A stretch of 64,000 bases of DNA from Symsagittifera roscoffensis (Eukaryota > Xenacoelomorpha > Acoela > Convolutidae): the NCBI RefSeq assembly GCF_963678635.1, contig NC_087067.1, positions 50,460,233 to 50,524,232 of the forward strand, in the 5' to 3' direction. Shown piece by piece: positions 32,103 through 41,660 of the stretch; the stretch's first letter is position 1; every line of letters begins with the position of its first letter. The position numbers and the translations under genes were made by a program. The notes beneath the pieces were generated by a model. It was not told where the DNA came from. It did no database searches and worked only from the letters and a program-made list of their open reading frames with translations.

Positions 32103-32944
32103 CCCGAGTCGAGATTTTTCACCTAATTTGAAGCAAGATTTGAGCGGTTTGAGCGGTTTTTTTAGACAATTACGCTCAAAATCTTGCTTCAAAATGAGCG
32201 GTTTGAGCGGTTTTTGAACGGTTTATCTAAAAAAAAACCGCTCAAAAACCGCGCAAGATTTGAACGGTTTTGAGCGGTTTATCTAAAAAAACCGCGCAAG
32301 ATTTAATAATAAAGAGTCGCCCACTGAGGGATTCGAACCCGCAATCTTCTGGAAGTTTAATATTCGCTGTATTTGTTCTACTGACAAAGTAATCAAAACT
32401 GCTTGTAGCTGCTTGTACATTCTGGTTAAAAGGCAGCAATTTGATTTTCTCCGGCCCACGTTACGACGAGAACACTACAATGAAGAGTTCAGGTCCACGT
32501 TACGACGCGAACACTACAATGTCATGGCCAACTTCCAAAAGATACCAAGATTAGGGTTTATATGTTCTCACTCTATGTTCTCACTCAGTTACATTTTGGG
32601 GGTACGTTGGGGGGAGGGAGTACGTTGGCGGGGGGGGGGGGGGGGGTACGTTGGTGGGGGTGGGAGATTTGTTGGATGTTGGATACGTTGAGGGGGTACG
32701 TCGGGAAGACCGCTCAAAAACCGCTCAAAAACCGCTGAAATCTTGCTTGAAAAACCGTTCAAAAATCACCGTAAGAAATGAGCGGTTTTTGAGCGGTTTT
32801 TTAAGCAAGATTTGAGCGGTTTGAGCGGTTTTTGCAAAAAAACCGCCCAAACCGCCCAAACCGCTCAAACCGCTCAAATCTTGCTGGAAAACCGCTCAAA
32901 CCGCTCAAATCTTGAGCGGTTTTTGAGCGGGATCTCGACCCGGG
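32103..32944. mobile_element. Foldback element made of GAGCGGTTT repeats, with a tRNA-like segment
   Basis: The ends are inverted: CCCGAGTCGAGAT at 32103-32115 and ATCTCGACCCGGG at 32932-32944. Both arms (about 32130-32310 and 32708-32930) are built from many copies of TTTGAGCGGTTT and AAGCAAGATTTGAGCGG in both orientations, so each arm also folds on itself. The centre holds a tRNA-like segment, two copies of a CCACGTTACGACG..AACACTACAATG unit (about 32457-32521), and a GGTACGTTGG-rich part with a run of 17 G (32630-32646). No protein gene. Probably a non-autonomous foldback transposon. Confidence 0.7.
32315..32395 (-). repeat. tRNA-like segment within the foldback element
   Basis: On the minus strand it contains a perfect B box and T arm, GCGGGTTCGAATCCCTC, preceded at tRNA-like spacing by ACTTCCAGAAG (anticodon-arm-like) and GTCAGTAGAAC (D-arm-like). 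The acceptor stem is not convincing. It could be a captured tRNA or the Pol III promoter of a SINE. Confidence 0.5.
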
Positions 32945-32978
32945 AAAGAAATACTTCCACAATTTCTTTCTTGATTAT

Positions 32979-33662
32979 TCAGTCAAAACTTGCTTCTAAA
33001 GTTAGGTCACGCGCTGTTTCAGCCCGTATCCTAGACGGATGAGAATCAACACTATCTCGCTCTGAAACATTTAGACTTCTGCATATTTCACTTATATCAT
33101 TATTCAGTGAACTTAACTGTCGGGAACTACTGCCCGTAGCTTGCTCTTCACGGAAAGTGTCCATCGCTAAGTCCAAACAATCAGTAACTTCCTTGAACGC
33201 CTCCGTGACAGAAATAGCATTCTGTTCAGCCCGTTTAACGATCTCTCTTTGTTTTTTCAGCTCTTCGAAAGTATTTTGCCTGAACAAATCCAATTCCTGA
33301 ACACTTTGTGCTTCTGGCAGATCCGTTTTCGAAAGCACAAGTTTGTCTATTTTTTCAAGTGTCGACAAAACATCTTCATTGGCGTTGACAGATTTATCAA
33401 CTAAGGCTCTGAACTTTGTTTGATATTCTTCAATTTTTCCCCATTTACAAAATATATTCTGAGCTAATTCGTCCATAACAATTTCAAGCGGGACAATTTG
33501 ATGCCCAATATGATCTTTACTCCAACAGAGTTGACAAACTGCTGCCGAACACTCAATGTTTTTGCAAAACATTATGAGTGGCTTTTTGTGGAGTGCACAT
33601 AATGCATTTTCAGGTGTTTGAATCTCTTGCACTTCCGCGTGATTTCGATTCGCTTTTGTCGC
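32979..33662 (-). CDS. TRIM-type gene, exon 2: B-box and coiled coil
   Basis: A minus-strand exon that begins after the acceptor TTTTTTTGTTTCAG (AG at 33664-33663) with GCG ACA AAA in frame, and stays open to a TGA at 32979-32981. Near its start is a B-box zinc finger (CALHKKPLIMFCKNIEC, then CQLCWSKDHIGH). It is followed by about 150 residues of charged, heptad-like sequence (EELKKQREIVKRAEQNAISV), the coiled coil of RBCC proteins. Joined in phase 0 to the RING exon at 44030-44248 it gives RING, B-box and coiled coil in canonical order, typical of E3 ubiquitin ligases. No NHL or SPRY domain is seen. The frame may end here, or a later donor may lead to further exons at lower coordinates. Confidence 0.78.
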   Translation of the reverse strand, partial: ATKANRNHAEVQEIQTPENALCALHKKPLIMFCKNIECSAAVCQLCWSKDHIGHQIVPLEIVMDELAQNIFCKWGKIEEYQTKFRALVDKSVNANEDVLSTLEKIDKLVLSKTDLPEAQSVQELDLFRQNTFEELKKQREIVKRAEQNAISVTEAFKEVTDCLDLAMDTFREEQATGSSSRQLSSLNNDISEICRSLNVSERDSVDSHPSRIRAETARDLTLEASFD

Positions 33663-33840
33663 CTGAAACAAAAAAACTCATATTTTCCCCAAGCTACCCT
33701 CCCTCAATTATAATAGAATCAAAATGTGTGGAGGGCTAGAGTTTTATTACTAGGCTACAATGGGAAAGCTACTAAGAGAAAACTACAAGGGGAAAGACAA
33801 AAGCCTAAAATTTTATCTCAAAATTCAACGATAGACTGTA

Positions 33841-34325
33841 TGTGCGCGTCAATCTCCACACTTCGTGATAAAATCGGTTTTCAAACACTTTAATTAATGA
33901 GTATTTTCTCGGCAAAATAACTCCGGAAGTTTGAAAATATAACGATAATTTATAATTTTCAACAAGCTTTATCATCGGTAACATCGGCCACAATAAACTG
34001 CATAACTCAAAGCAAGCTGCAAAAATGGCCAGTATTTGTCCTTGAGACAAATTGCTCTTTTTAAAGGTCAGCCATAACCAAGGCTGAACCAAATTAGAGC
34101 GAAAAGACGGTTAAAAATGGGTTTTGGGGGGGACCGAACCTGGTTACGGGGCATCCCATCAAGTTCGGTGCACATTCGAGTTCTAGAAAGGAAATGACCT
34201 AGTCGGGATTCGAACCGGCGCCGAACCCGCCGGGACGCACCATGTATACGCTTGGCTACTGTCCCTGTATGTATTTACTTTTATATGCATTTATACTCTC
34301 GCACATTTACATTTGCGCTGCAACA
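33841..34325 (-). repeat. 3' LTR of the BEL/Pao element
   Basis: 485 bases, reading TGTTGCAGCG to GACGCGCACA in element orientation. Identical to 42655-43139 except at 34163. The gag-pol frame ends 19 bases inside it. Confidence 0.95.
34195..34268 (-). other. tRNA-like Pol III boxes inside the BEL LTR
   Basis: The minus strand has TAGCCAAGCGTATACATGG (A-box/D-arm-like) and GCCGGTTCGAATCCCGAC (consensus B box GGTTCGAATCC) at tRNA-like spacing. The same segment is at 43009-43082 in the other LTR. Stem pairing is imperfect, so it is tRNA-like rather than a confident tRNA gene. Confidence 0.5.
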
Positions 34326-34963
34326 TCCTCCGCCCCTAAAGACGGAAGAACAGGTGCGAGTTTTACGGTCGGTCGTGTCAGCTCGCTCGTAACAGTTTTG
34401 ATATCGGCGGATCGCGCGCATCCGTCTTTGCCGTAGTGTAGTTTAGCAATACGGGCGAGTGGGTAATGCCCACGTGGGCTGTCGGGTTCGACTACCCAAA
34501 CCAAGTCGCCGGTTTTCAGTGTGACATCCGAATCATTATGCCACTTTGCTCTCTTGTTGAGAGATGGTACATATTCACGCAGCCAGCGTGACCAAACTGC
34601 GTTAGCGTACGATTGTGCTCTGGCGTAACGCTTTTTATGATCAAAGTTATCTTCGAAACTTAACGACGGGAAGCTAGCTGCGCTGTGACCGAGAATGAAG
34701 TGATTCGGGGTGAGTGCCTCTAGGTCGTGCGGATCGGAACTGACCGGAGTGATCGGTCTTGCGTTAAGTAATTGTTCAACTAGGCAGAGCGTTGTTCCTA
34801 GAACTTCCTCAGTTAATCTCCTGCTGCCTAATATGTCGTACAACACTCGCTTAACACTTCTCACTAACCGCTCCCAGGCGCCGCCGTGATGAGGGGCACT
34901 GGGCGGGTTAAACTTCCACTTAACGCCTTTGTGGACGAAAACGGCCGGGCGACTTTGTTCCAA
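34307..34963 (-). CDS. BEL/Pao integrase C-terminal part, displaced by a frameshift
   Basis: The frame continues the integrase out of frame with the 2017-codon polyprotein. It holds the third catalytic residue (Glu in GGAWERLVRSVKR, about 34850-34890), preceded by KWKFNPPSAPHHGG, and ends in a C-terminal domain with LKTGDLVWVVEPDSPRGHYP (about 34470-34530). The polyprotein frame runs past this motif into unrelated residues and stops at 34864, so an indel lies at about 34930-34975. The stop at 34307-34309 is inside the 3' LTR, so the polypurine tract is also coding. Confidence 0.85.
   Translation of the reverse strand: MEQSRPAVFVHKGVKWKFNPPSAPHHGGAWERLVRSVKRVLYDILGSRRLTEEVLGTTLCLVEQLLNARPITPVSSDPHDLEALTPNHFILGHSAASFPSLSFEDNFDHKKRYARAQSYANAVWSRWLREYVPSLNKRAKWHNDSDVTLKTGDLVWVVEPDSPRGHYPLARIAKLHYGKDGCARSADIKTVTSELTRPTVKLAPVLPSLGAEDVAAQM
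34326..34338 (-). other. Polypurine tract of the BEL/Pao element
   Basis: In element orientation AGGGGCGGAGGA directly precedes the 3' LTR start TGTTGCAG. This is the expected plus-strand primer. Confidence 0.8.
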
Positions 34964-37900
34964 TTTTGGACACAGGATAGGAGCTCCTTTTGAGCACCAA
35001 CAAAATTCGTGCCATTGTCAGAAAGAATGGTTTTGGGGGTACCTCGCCTTGCAATAAATCGCTCTACGCCCATGACGCAGGAACTAGTATCGAGAGATGG
35101 AACCAACTCGATGTGAACTGCTCGAGTCGTGAGGCAGGTAAATAGGAAATCCCATCTCTTTTCGGTACTTCGGCGTATTGGCACTTGAAACGGGCCAAAG
35201 TAATCAACACCTGTGTTGGAGAAAGGAGGCTGCTTGTAACCCAGTCTTTCAATCGGTAGGTCAGACATAATGGGCACAACTGTTTTTGCTTTGCGCTTAC
35301 GGCATGTTATGCAAGTATTTTCGATGTTCCCAAGTAACCAGCGCAACTTCAGAACAATGTATTTCAACTGAACTACAGCACGCATGTAATCCAACCCCTG
35401 ATGTGCATGTTGAAAGTGCATATGCCTAATCAACATATGAGCAACTCGGTGTCGACCATCCAGTATTATTGGATGTTTGCTATCAAAGTCGGTATCAACA
35501 AGACGGCTGATACGTCCAGTTGAACGCAGGATGCCAGCTGGGCCGATGAACGGAGAATATTTAGCAATCCGACTTTTCTTTGTTATCAGTTTATCGGACT
35601 GAAGTATTTTCACTTCGGCAGGAAATGATTCGGACTGAGCGAGATAAATGAGCTTCTGCTCGGCAATATCTAACTCGGACGGGTCGGTTATTTCCAGCGT
35701 TTTTGTACGGAAGTGTTTATGCGATGGTAGCACACGAAGCATAAATGCTAAAACACGTTTGTACTTTACAATTGAGCTGAATTTATCCCAATTTTTAAAC
35801 AGACGGATCGACGGCACTTTCTCAGATGAAGCATCAACAACAAACGTAGATGCAGTCTCAAGGCATGTATCAATGTCACAGAGTGGGCCTTTTAATTGGA
35901 TCTTTTTGATGACATCAGTGTTCGGCTTGAATGGCCAATCACATGTCCTCAATATACTAGGGCCTCTAACCCAGCTGCTATCCTTGAGGGCTTCGGAAGA
36001 AATCCCTCGTGTGCCGGTATCAGCTGGGTTATCACCACTGAGTACATGATTCCATTGATCAATGGTGGTGGACTCCAAGATTTCACCAGTGCGGTTTCCA
36101 ACAAACACAGGAAGTTTGTTGCACGAGTTAAGCCACTGGAGAACGGTGGTAGAATCAGTCCACATGAATACATTGCTTACTTTAAAAGTAAGCGCTTTCA
36201 AAATCTCTTCTTTGAGTCGAGTCGCAAGCAGAGCAGCCTGAAGCTCTAACTTGGGAATGGAGAGCATCTTCATAGGCGCTACACGGGCTTTCCCAAATAC
36301 AAAAGCTAACTCAGTCTTTTGCAATTTAGCAAGTCGGGCTCGGAGAAACGATACGGCGCAAAAAACGTCCTGCGAACTATCACCGAACGTGTGAAGTTCA
36401 CAGCGGTCGAACGGTTCGGTAAAGTAGCTACGAGGTATCGTCAGAGTACCTAATAGTGGAAGTCCTGAGTGCCAATCTAGAAATTGTTGTTTAATTTCCT
36501 CTGGGAGATCATCATCCCACTTTTGACCACTGATTCTCCATATGTCTTTTAGTAAAAGGCGCGCTTTCACAGTATATGGAGCTACCAGTCCTATTGGATC
36601 AAAAACTGAGGAAACAAAACTCAACACGGTGCGTTGAGTAATTGCTTCATCTAGTGGTCGATCAACACCTCTACTTACTACTAGGGTATCTTTTACATGA
36701 TCCCACCTGAGACCAAGAACATGCGACGATTGGTCTGGACTCTTACAAATATCCTTAACTGACGGGTTGGACTCACGGTTGTCCGGATTAAGAGTGGTTG
36801 TAACTTCGGGTACATTGCTAACAAACTTTGTCAGGTTAAACCCACCTAATTTGAGCATTGCGACTAAGTCTTTACTTAGGCTAAGAGCGTCAGCGGTATT
36901 TTCGAACGAGTCAAGATAGTCGTCCATGTAAAACTTCTGGACAACGGCTGAAGCGGCTTCGGGGTATTCAGTTTGATTATCAGAAGCAGTTTTTTGTAGC
37001 GCGAAATTCGCACAAGTTGGCGAATCACGAGCGCCAAAAATATGACGGGTGTATTGGTGAACCACCACACTTGAAGTGGGGTCCTTCCGCCACAAAAAAC
37101 GGAGAGACGGTTGATCTCGCGCAAGTACTCCAACTTGTAAGAACATACCTTCTATGTCCGCTGAGACGGCGTACTTGTGTTGACGGAACCTCAACAGTAC
37201 AAAAATTAGATTTTGAAGGAGATCCGGGCCAACCAAGAGAGATCTATTTAAGGAAGTGCCATGAAATTTGGATGCTCCATTGAGCACACGGCGCACCTTG
37301 CCGGGTTTGTTCGGGTTCAAAACCGGATGGTGTGGAAGATACCACTCACGTTCGGCTCGTGAGCTGGGATCGTGCGGGTTGACGGTTATGACATATCCTT
37401 TACTTATATCTTCTCTGATTGTTTCGGTATACTTCTCGCGAAGTAACGGATCTTTATCTAATCTTTTCTCTAACGACTTTAATTGGGCTAATGAAGAATA
37501 ATAATTGTTAGGCAAGCTAACATCATTATCACTCCACAGCATCGGTACAGTGTAACGCTCACCATCGTGAACGGTTTCAGTTTTTAGGATCGACAAAGCA
37601 CGCTTGTCTGCGGCGGAACGGGCATCTACTTGCTTGAACGCACCATACGACTCTAACTCATACCAAGTTTTGATTTGGTCGGTCAGAGAAGTATCGTCCG
37701 TAACGCAGTTAAAGGAAGAAGAATTTAAGGACGAACGATCAGGAGACGGACCACTAATGACCCAACCTATCGGAAGTCGGACGGCGCACGGTGAGTCAAG
37801 TTCATCTCCGAAGACATGTTCGAGGGGTCTTATCGCATGATAGAAGTCCTGTCCTATAACTATCTCAATATCTTTGTAATTATACGCAGTCGTCTTTAAC

Positions 37901-40900
37901 GGGGCTAGTTGCGGGTATTTGACCTGCAATTCGGAAACGTTTATAACATCGGGTCCTATATACATGTTGTGCTTAACGAAAGCGACAAACGAAAACGAAA
38001 ATTCACTTTTATTGGGCTTTGCGGAAACTTTCAAGTGAACTCGCTGAGTTTTAGATACCTTGGCTGAGTTAAAACCATCGGTCGTAACATTTACGGGCGT
38101 GCCAACTAATTTCAGACGTTCAACGAGTGCCGCGGAAACCCAAGAATGAGTGGAACCGGTGTCACAAAGTGCTAGTGCATTCGAATTTTCCGAACCAGAG
38201 GACACATCTACCAACGCAACGGGAAGAATACCTTTTGCAGTTCCCTCACAAGGTTTAACACAAGCTGCGTTATTTGCAGAAGTAGTGTTTGTTTTAGTTT
38301 GAGTCGATGGTGATCGGTCGGCCTCTTTGGGCGGGAAAACTTTCTCGGCTCCATGAAGAAGCACATTGTGAGTGCTCTCACAGTCCTGTTTTGGGCATTT
38401 TCTTGCTTTTTGGCACTTTCGGAAGGTATGGTTGCCTTGTAAACAAGAAAAACAGAGCTTTTGTTCTGCTACATATTTAGCCCTTTGTGTTGCGTTTTTC
38501 TCTTTGAACACGGAACAGTTCCAGAGTGCATGCTGCCCTTTGCATAGCGAGCATGGAGGAAACCTTGTCTTTTCTCTACTTTTCTCATCCTTAGAACTTA
38601 CCTTAGTGTTACCTGCAAGCACTTTTGTAACTACTTTTTGTTTAACTGGTTCTTCAGACTTACCCTTAGAATTGATCGTTTTCAGCCTCTCATGACCCTC
38701 CGCTTTTTCTTTGAGCCATTCATTGAAATCTAGCAGAGTTGGTCTATGCCATTGGCGTCTTACGGTTTGCATCGACCATGCCTCCTTAAGGTTCGGGGGA
38801 AGCTTACTCACAGCCTGATTCAGTAAGTTAACACTTTTCAGGTCGTCGTTAAAAGACAGAGACTTGAATACGGCAACAAGTCCAGAAATTGCAGAGGAAA
38901 ATCCAATTACATTTTCCGAGTTATGCATTTTCAGCGGCGGAAAATTACTCAGTTTATCTAGGTGAGCCCCTACTACAGCATGCGGCTGCCCGAATTTTCT
39001 TTGAAGAGTTGCTAATGCGTCTTTATATAGTACTCCGCTATAGCTATACTCAGCGATTGCGGATTTTGCTTTACCCACTACAAGCGTTTTCAGATAGGTA
39101 AGCTTTTCATCGTCACTGAGTATGGCTGAATCGACCGTCGATGTGAATTGCCCAAACCACTCATGCCAATTAAGTGGGTTGCCATCGAACTGGGTCAGCT
39201 TCCACTCAGGGAGATGATCTTTTCGGCTGTGCATGAGTATATTAACCAACTCTCGTGTCGAAAGTGGACGCTCGACGTCTGCACCAGGTGAATTACCGGG
39301 AGTTGGCTCTGTGTAATTCGAAGAGTTACCGTGACAATCAGGAACGAACGGTTGATTAGCTTGTGAAAAGTTCTCAGGCTGCGCAAAGAACACAGTCCCT
39401 CCACTTGTATAAGGAACAAAATTATTCGTAGGAACAATCGGAGTTACTGCGGAAAAAACAGTTGTCGAAGGAACGTAGTGCTGTTGAGTTGACATTAAAG
39501 GGGTAGCAACAGCTGGTCTCCACAAATTACTATAAGGATTGTAGTGGTCACTTGAAAAGTTATAACTACTAACGGGAACACCCATATGTTGTTGTGATGG
39601 GGCTACAGGTGCTTGGTAGCCAGCTACTACTGATCCTGCAGTGTGATGACTTAAAGAAACATGATTAACTGCTGTTGATGCAGGAACAAACGGTGTTACA
39701 CCAGAAGGAACTTCTGCAGATGATGGCGGAGCAAAATAGTTTTCAGAAGTTACCGGGACTACTGAACCTGTGTTTGGATTGCCTAGCCCCGGACGAGTGG
39801 ACAAAAAAGTTTGCTGAGGCAAATTATTGGAAACAGGTTGCATGACCTGCTGTAACCCTACTGGATTGTTAACGGAAACCTGCGATCGAACCAAATTCGA
39901 CAAATTATGTTGTTGTCCGTGAATGTGGTTACTGTAATACAATCCCGGATCACTAGAAGCTGCCTGGCCATTATTCACTCCTGTAAAACTTGATGAGACC
40001 AAGTAATTTGTTGATGCAGGATAAGTTGCCTCAGGAGCTGTTGAACGAACGTGCTGCTCTTGATTGGGAACTACAACAGCATCAGGCTGATTGTGGTCGA
40101 CAGATTCGACCCAGTGACGCGTACGATCCTTTTCGTCTATTGTTAGTTGTGGAGAGATTCGAGTTAAACCACTTTCCTCAGCATTCTCGCTGATTTCCGA
40201 CAACTCATCTTCTAACTCAAGCCCTTTCAACTCAATTTCTGCCAGTTTTTTCCTATGTTCTTCAGCCAATTCTTCCAACTCTAAACTGCTTTGTTGTTCT
40301 AAAACATATTGTTTCATCTTGTTTTGCTGCTCTTTCAGTCTTAATGATACCTTTGCCTGCCTCTCAAGTTCCTCTTGTTGTTTCTTTAAAATCATTAAGT
40401 CGCGTTTTTTCTCAGAAAGTGTTTTCGACGGAGCGGCGGTATAACTAGATTTCTGAGAACCTGATTGCTGATGTCGGCTGCTTCGGTGCGACAACTTAGA
40501 GCGGGTATCTGTTTTATGCGACCGGGGTTTTTCACTTTTTTCAGAATGATGAGAAACTTTTGAGCTGCTATCTATTTTGTCCGGCTCTGTTACTGCCTCA
40601 AAACTTGTTTTATATGTGATAGCTTCCTGCAGAACTTTATCGTTGCTTTGAGTCAACTTATGAAGCCACATATCCTGTGCCGGTATCAATTCGTCGGGAT
40701 TGGCACTTTTTGCAGCCATATCAATCAACTCAGTATTTATCTCGACCGCTTGTTCTATATAGTTCCTACATTTTTCAATATAAGTATCAATTTTTGAGCA
40801 ACGACTCTGACTCTCTATGTATTCTAAAATTATTTCATGGCATTTATAAAGTTCGTTTTCGAGATTGCTACGTTTCTCAAACAACTTCTTAATTTTCTTC

Positions 40901-40917
40901 TGAAACTTAACTTCCAT
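34864..40917 (-). CDS. BEL/Pao gag-pol polyprotein
   Basis: A 2017-codon frame from ATG at 40917. Residues 1-260 are charged coiled coil, then a long Ser/Pro/Val-rich linker. The capsid-like DUF1759 region (HEWFGQF) starts near residue 587. Zinc knuckles (CSLCKGQHALWNC, CFSCLQGNHTFRKC) lie at about 790-850. The aspartic protease (ALCDTGSTHSWVS) is near 917, RT with YMDDYLDS near 1330, RNase H (TFGDSSQD near 1511, WTDSTT near 1587), the integrase zinc module (MHFQHAHQG, CITCRKRK) at about 1835-1875, and the core Asp residues in GVDYFGPF (about 1904) and LSDNGTNF (about 1966). This is the canonical order for the family. It is complete except that the third integrase catalytic residue is out of frame. 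The start is the first ATG after a 1.7-kb leader. Confidence 0.95.
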   Translation of the reverse strand: MEVKFQKKIKKLFEKRSNLENELYKCHEIILEYIESQSRCSKIDTYIEKCRNYIEQAVEINTELIDMAAKSANPDELIPAQDMWLHKLTQSNDKVLQEAITYKTSFEAVTEPDKIDSSSKVSHHSEKSEKPRSHKTDTRSKLSHRSSRHQQSGSQKSSYTAAPSKTLSEKKRDLMILKKQQEELERQAKVSLRLKEQQNKMKQYVLEQQSSLELEELAEEHRKKLAEIELKGLELEDELSEISENAEESGLTRISPQLTIDEKDRTRHWVESVDHNQPDAVVVPNQEQHVRSTAPEATYPASTNYLVSSSFTGVNNGQAASSDPGLYYSNHIHGQQHNLSNLVRSQVSVNNPVGLQQVMQPVSNNLPQQTFLSTRPGLGNPNTGSVVPVTSENYFAPPSSAEVPSGVTPFVPASTAVNHVSLSHHTAGSVVAGYQAPVAPSQQHMGVPVSSYNFSSDHYNPYSNLWRPAVATPLMSTQQHYVPSTTVFSAVTPIVPTNNFVPYTSGGTVFFAQPENFSQANQPFVPDCHGNSSNYTEPTPGNSPGADVERPLSTRELVNILMHSRKDHLPEWKLTQFDGNPLNWHEWFGQFTSTVDSAILSDDEKLTYLKTLVVGKAKSAIAEYSYSGVLYKDALATLQRKFGQPHAVVGAHLDKLSNFPPLKMHNSENVIGFSSAISGLVAVFKSLSFNDDLKSVNLLNQAVSKLPPNLKEAWSMQTVRRQWHRPTLLDFNEWLKEKAEGHERLKTINSKGKSEEPVKQKVVTKVLAGNTKVSSKDEKSREKTRFPPCSLCKGQHALWNCSVFKEKNATQRAKYVAEQKLCFSCLQGNHTFRKCQKARKCPKQDCESTHNVLLHGAEKVFPPKEADRSPSTQTKTNTTSANNAACVKPCEGTAKGILPVALVDVSSGSENSNALALCDTGSTHSWVSAALVERLKLVGTPVNVTTDGFNSAKVSKTQRVHLKVSAKPNKSEFSFSFVAFVKHNMYIGPDVINVSELQVKYPQLAPLKTTAYNYKDIEIVIGQDFYHAIRPLEHVFGDELDSPCAVRLPIGWVISGPSPDRSSLNSSSFNCVTDDTSLTDQIKTWYELESYGAFKQVDARSAADKRALSILKTETVHDGERYTVPMLWSDNDVSLPNNYYSSLAQLKSLEKRLDKDPLLREKYTETIREDISKGYVITVNPHDPSSRAEREWYLPHHPVLNPNKPGKVRRVLNGASKFHGTSLNRSLLVGPDLLQNLIFVLLRFRQHKYAVSADIEGMFLQVGVLARDQPSLRFLWRKDPTSSVVVHQYTRHIFGARDSPTCANFALQKTASDNQTEYPEAASAVVQKFYMDDYLDSFENTADALSLSKDLVAMLKLGGFNLTKFVSNVPEVTTTLNPDNRESNPSVKDICKSPDQSSHVLGLRWDHVKDTLVVSRGVDRPLDEAITQRTVLSFVSSVFDPIGLVAPYTVKARLLLKDIWRISGQKWDDDLPEEIKQQFLDWHSGLPLLGTLTIPRSYFTEPFDRCELHTFGDSSQDVFCAVSFLRARLAKLQKTELAFVFGKARVAPMKMLSIPKLELQAALLATRLKEEILKALTFKVSNVFMWTDSTTVLQWLNSCNKLPVFVGNRTGEILESTTIDQWNHVLSGDNPADTGTRGISSEALKDSSWVRGPSILRTCDWPFKPNTDVIKKIQLKGPLCDIDTCLETASTFVVDASSEKVPSIRLFKNWDKFSSIVKYKRVLAFMLRVLPSHKHFRTKTLEITDPSELDIAEQKLIYLAQSESFPAEVKILQSDKLITKKSRIAKYSPFIGPAGILRSTGRISRLVDTDFDSKHPIILDGRHRVAHMLIRHMHFQHAHQGLDYMRAVVQLKYIVLKLRWLLGNIENTCITCRKRKAKTVVPIMSDLPIERLGYKQPPFSNTGVDYFGPFQVPIRRSTEKRWDFLFTCLTTRAVHIELVPSLDTSSCVMGVERFIARRGTPKTILSDNGTNFVGAQKELLSCVQNWNKVARPFSSTKALSGSLTRPVPLITAAPGSG

Positions 40918-41160
40918 GCTTAATAATTTCAGAAATAAACGACTCTCAGAAAAACTGTATTTTCACTCAAGTAAATCCACAAATACTTTTACCTGGCGTT
41001 AAAGTCCAAGCTTAAACCGGGCTTTGTGAAACAAGTCTCTTTCACGCGCTTTTGAGACGGCGCGGATAGTGTACGGAGCGCGTGATCTAGAGAACTAGCT
41101 CCTAGAATGAATACCATACACTCAAGAGACCTATGCGACGGCTACGTTACGCTAAAGTAC

Positions 41161-41660
41161 CAATGGGGTGGGGAAATTAAGTAGGTCGGTTGAACTCCAA
41201 CAACGCACACGGAGTAAACCTGAGGATGAAAGAATTCAACTTAACTCACTTATTATCACCGTACCTGGCCACTTAACATTAGTGTCGCGCAACGAAGTCA
41301 ATAATCGGACGAGCTGAAACGGCTTAGATTCACTTGAACCAATGGGGCGGGGAAATTAAGTAGGTCGGTTGAACTCCAACAACGCACACGGAGTAAACCT
41401 GAGGATGAAAGAATTCAACTTAACTCACTTAATATCACAGTACCTGACCACTTAACATTAGTGTCGCGCAACGAAGTCAATAATCGGACGGGCTGAAACG
41501 GCTTAGAATTACTTGAAGCGTACTGGCTTTCAGTTTCACCAATGTGGGTGGGGGATCAGGCAAATTGGTTAAGTTCCAACAACACACGCGGAAAAAACCT
41601 GAGGATGAAAAAACTCAACTTAATTTGCCTGATATTACGCTACCAGACCACTTACTATAA
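41161..41660. repeat. Tandem repeat of about 180-200 bp in the BEL leader
   Basis: Units begin at about 41161, 41340 and 41540 (CAATGGGG / CAATGTGG). The first two are nearly identical over 179 bases, including AATTAAGTAGGTCGGTTGAA and TCAATAATCGGACG. The third is more diverged and partial. Confidence 0.85.

Noticed and set aside
32110-32940. GAGCGGTTT repeats as a CRISPR array.
   Set aside because: The units are short, irregular, occur in both orientations, lack unique spacers of constant length, and lie in animal DNA.
34307-34963. Programmed frameshift as the explanation for the displaced BEL integrase end.
   Set aside because: No convincing slippery site, and the shift falls inside a catalytic domain where family members are normally continuous. 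A lesion or sequence error is simpler.
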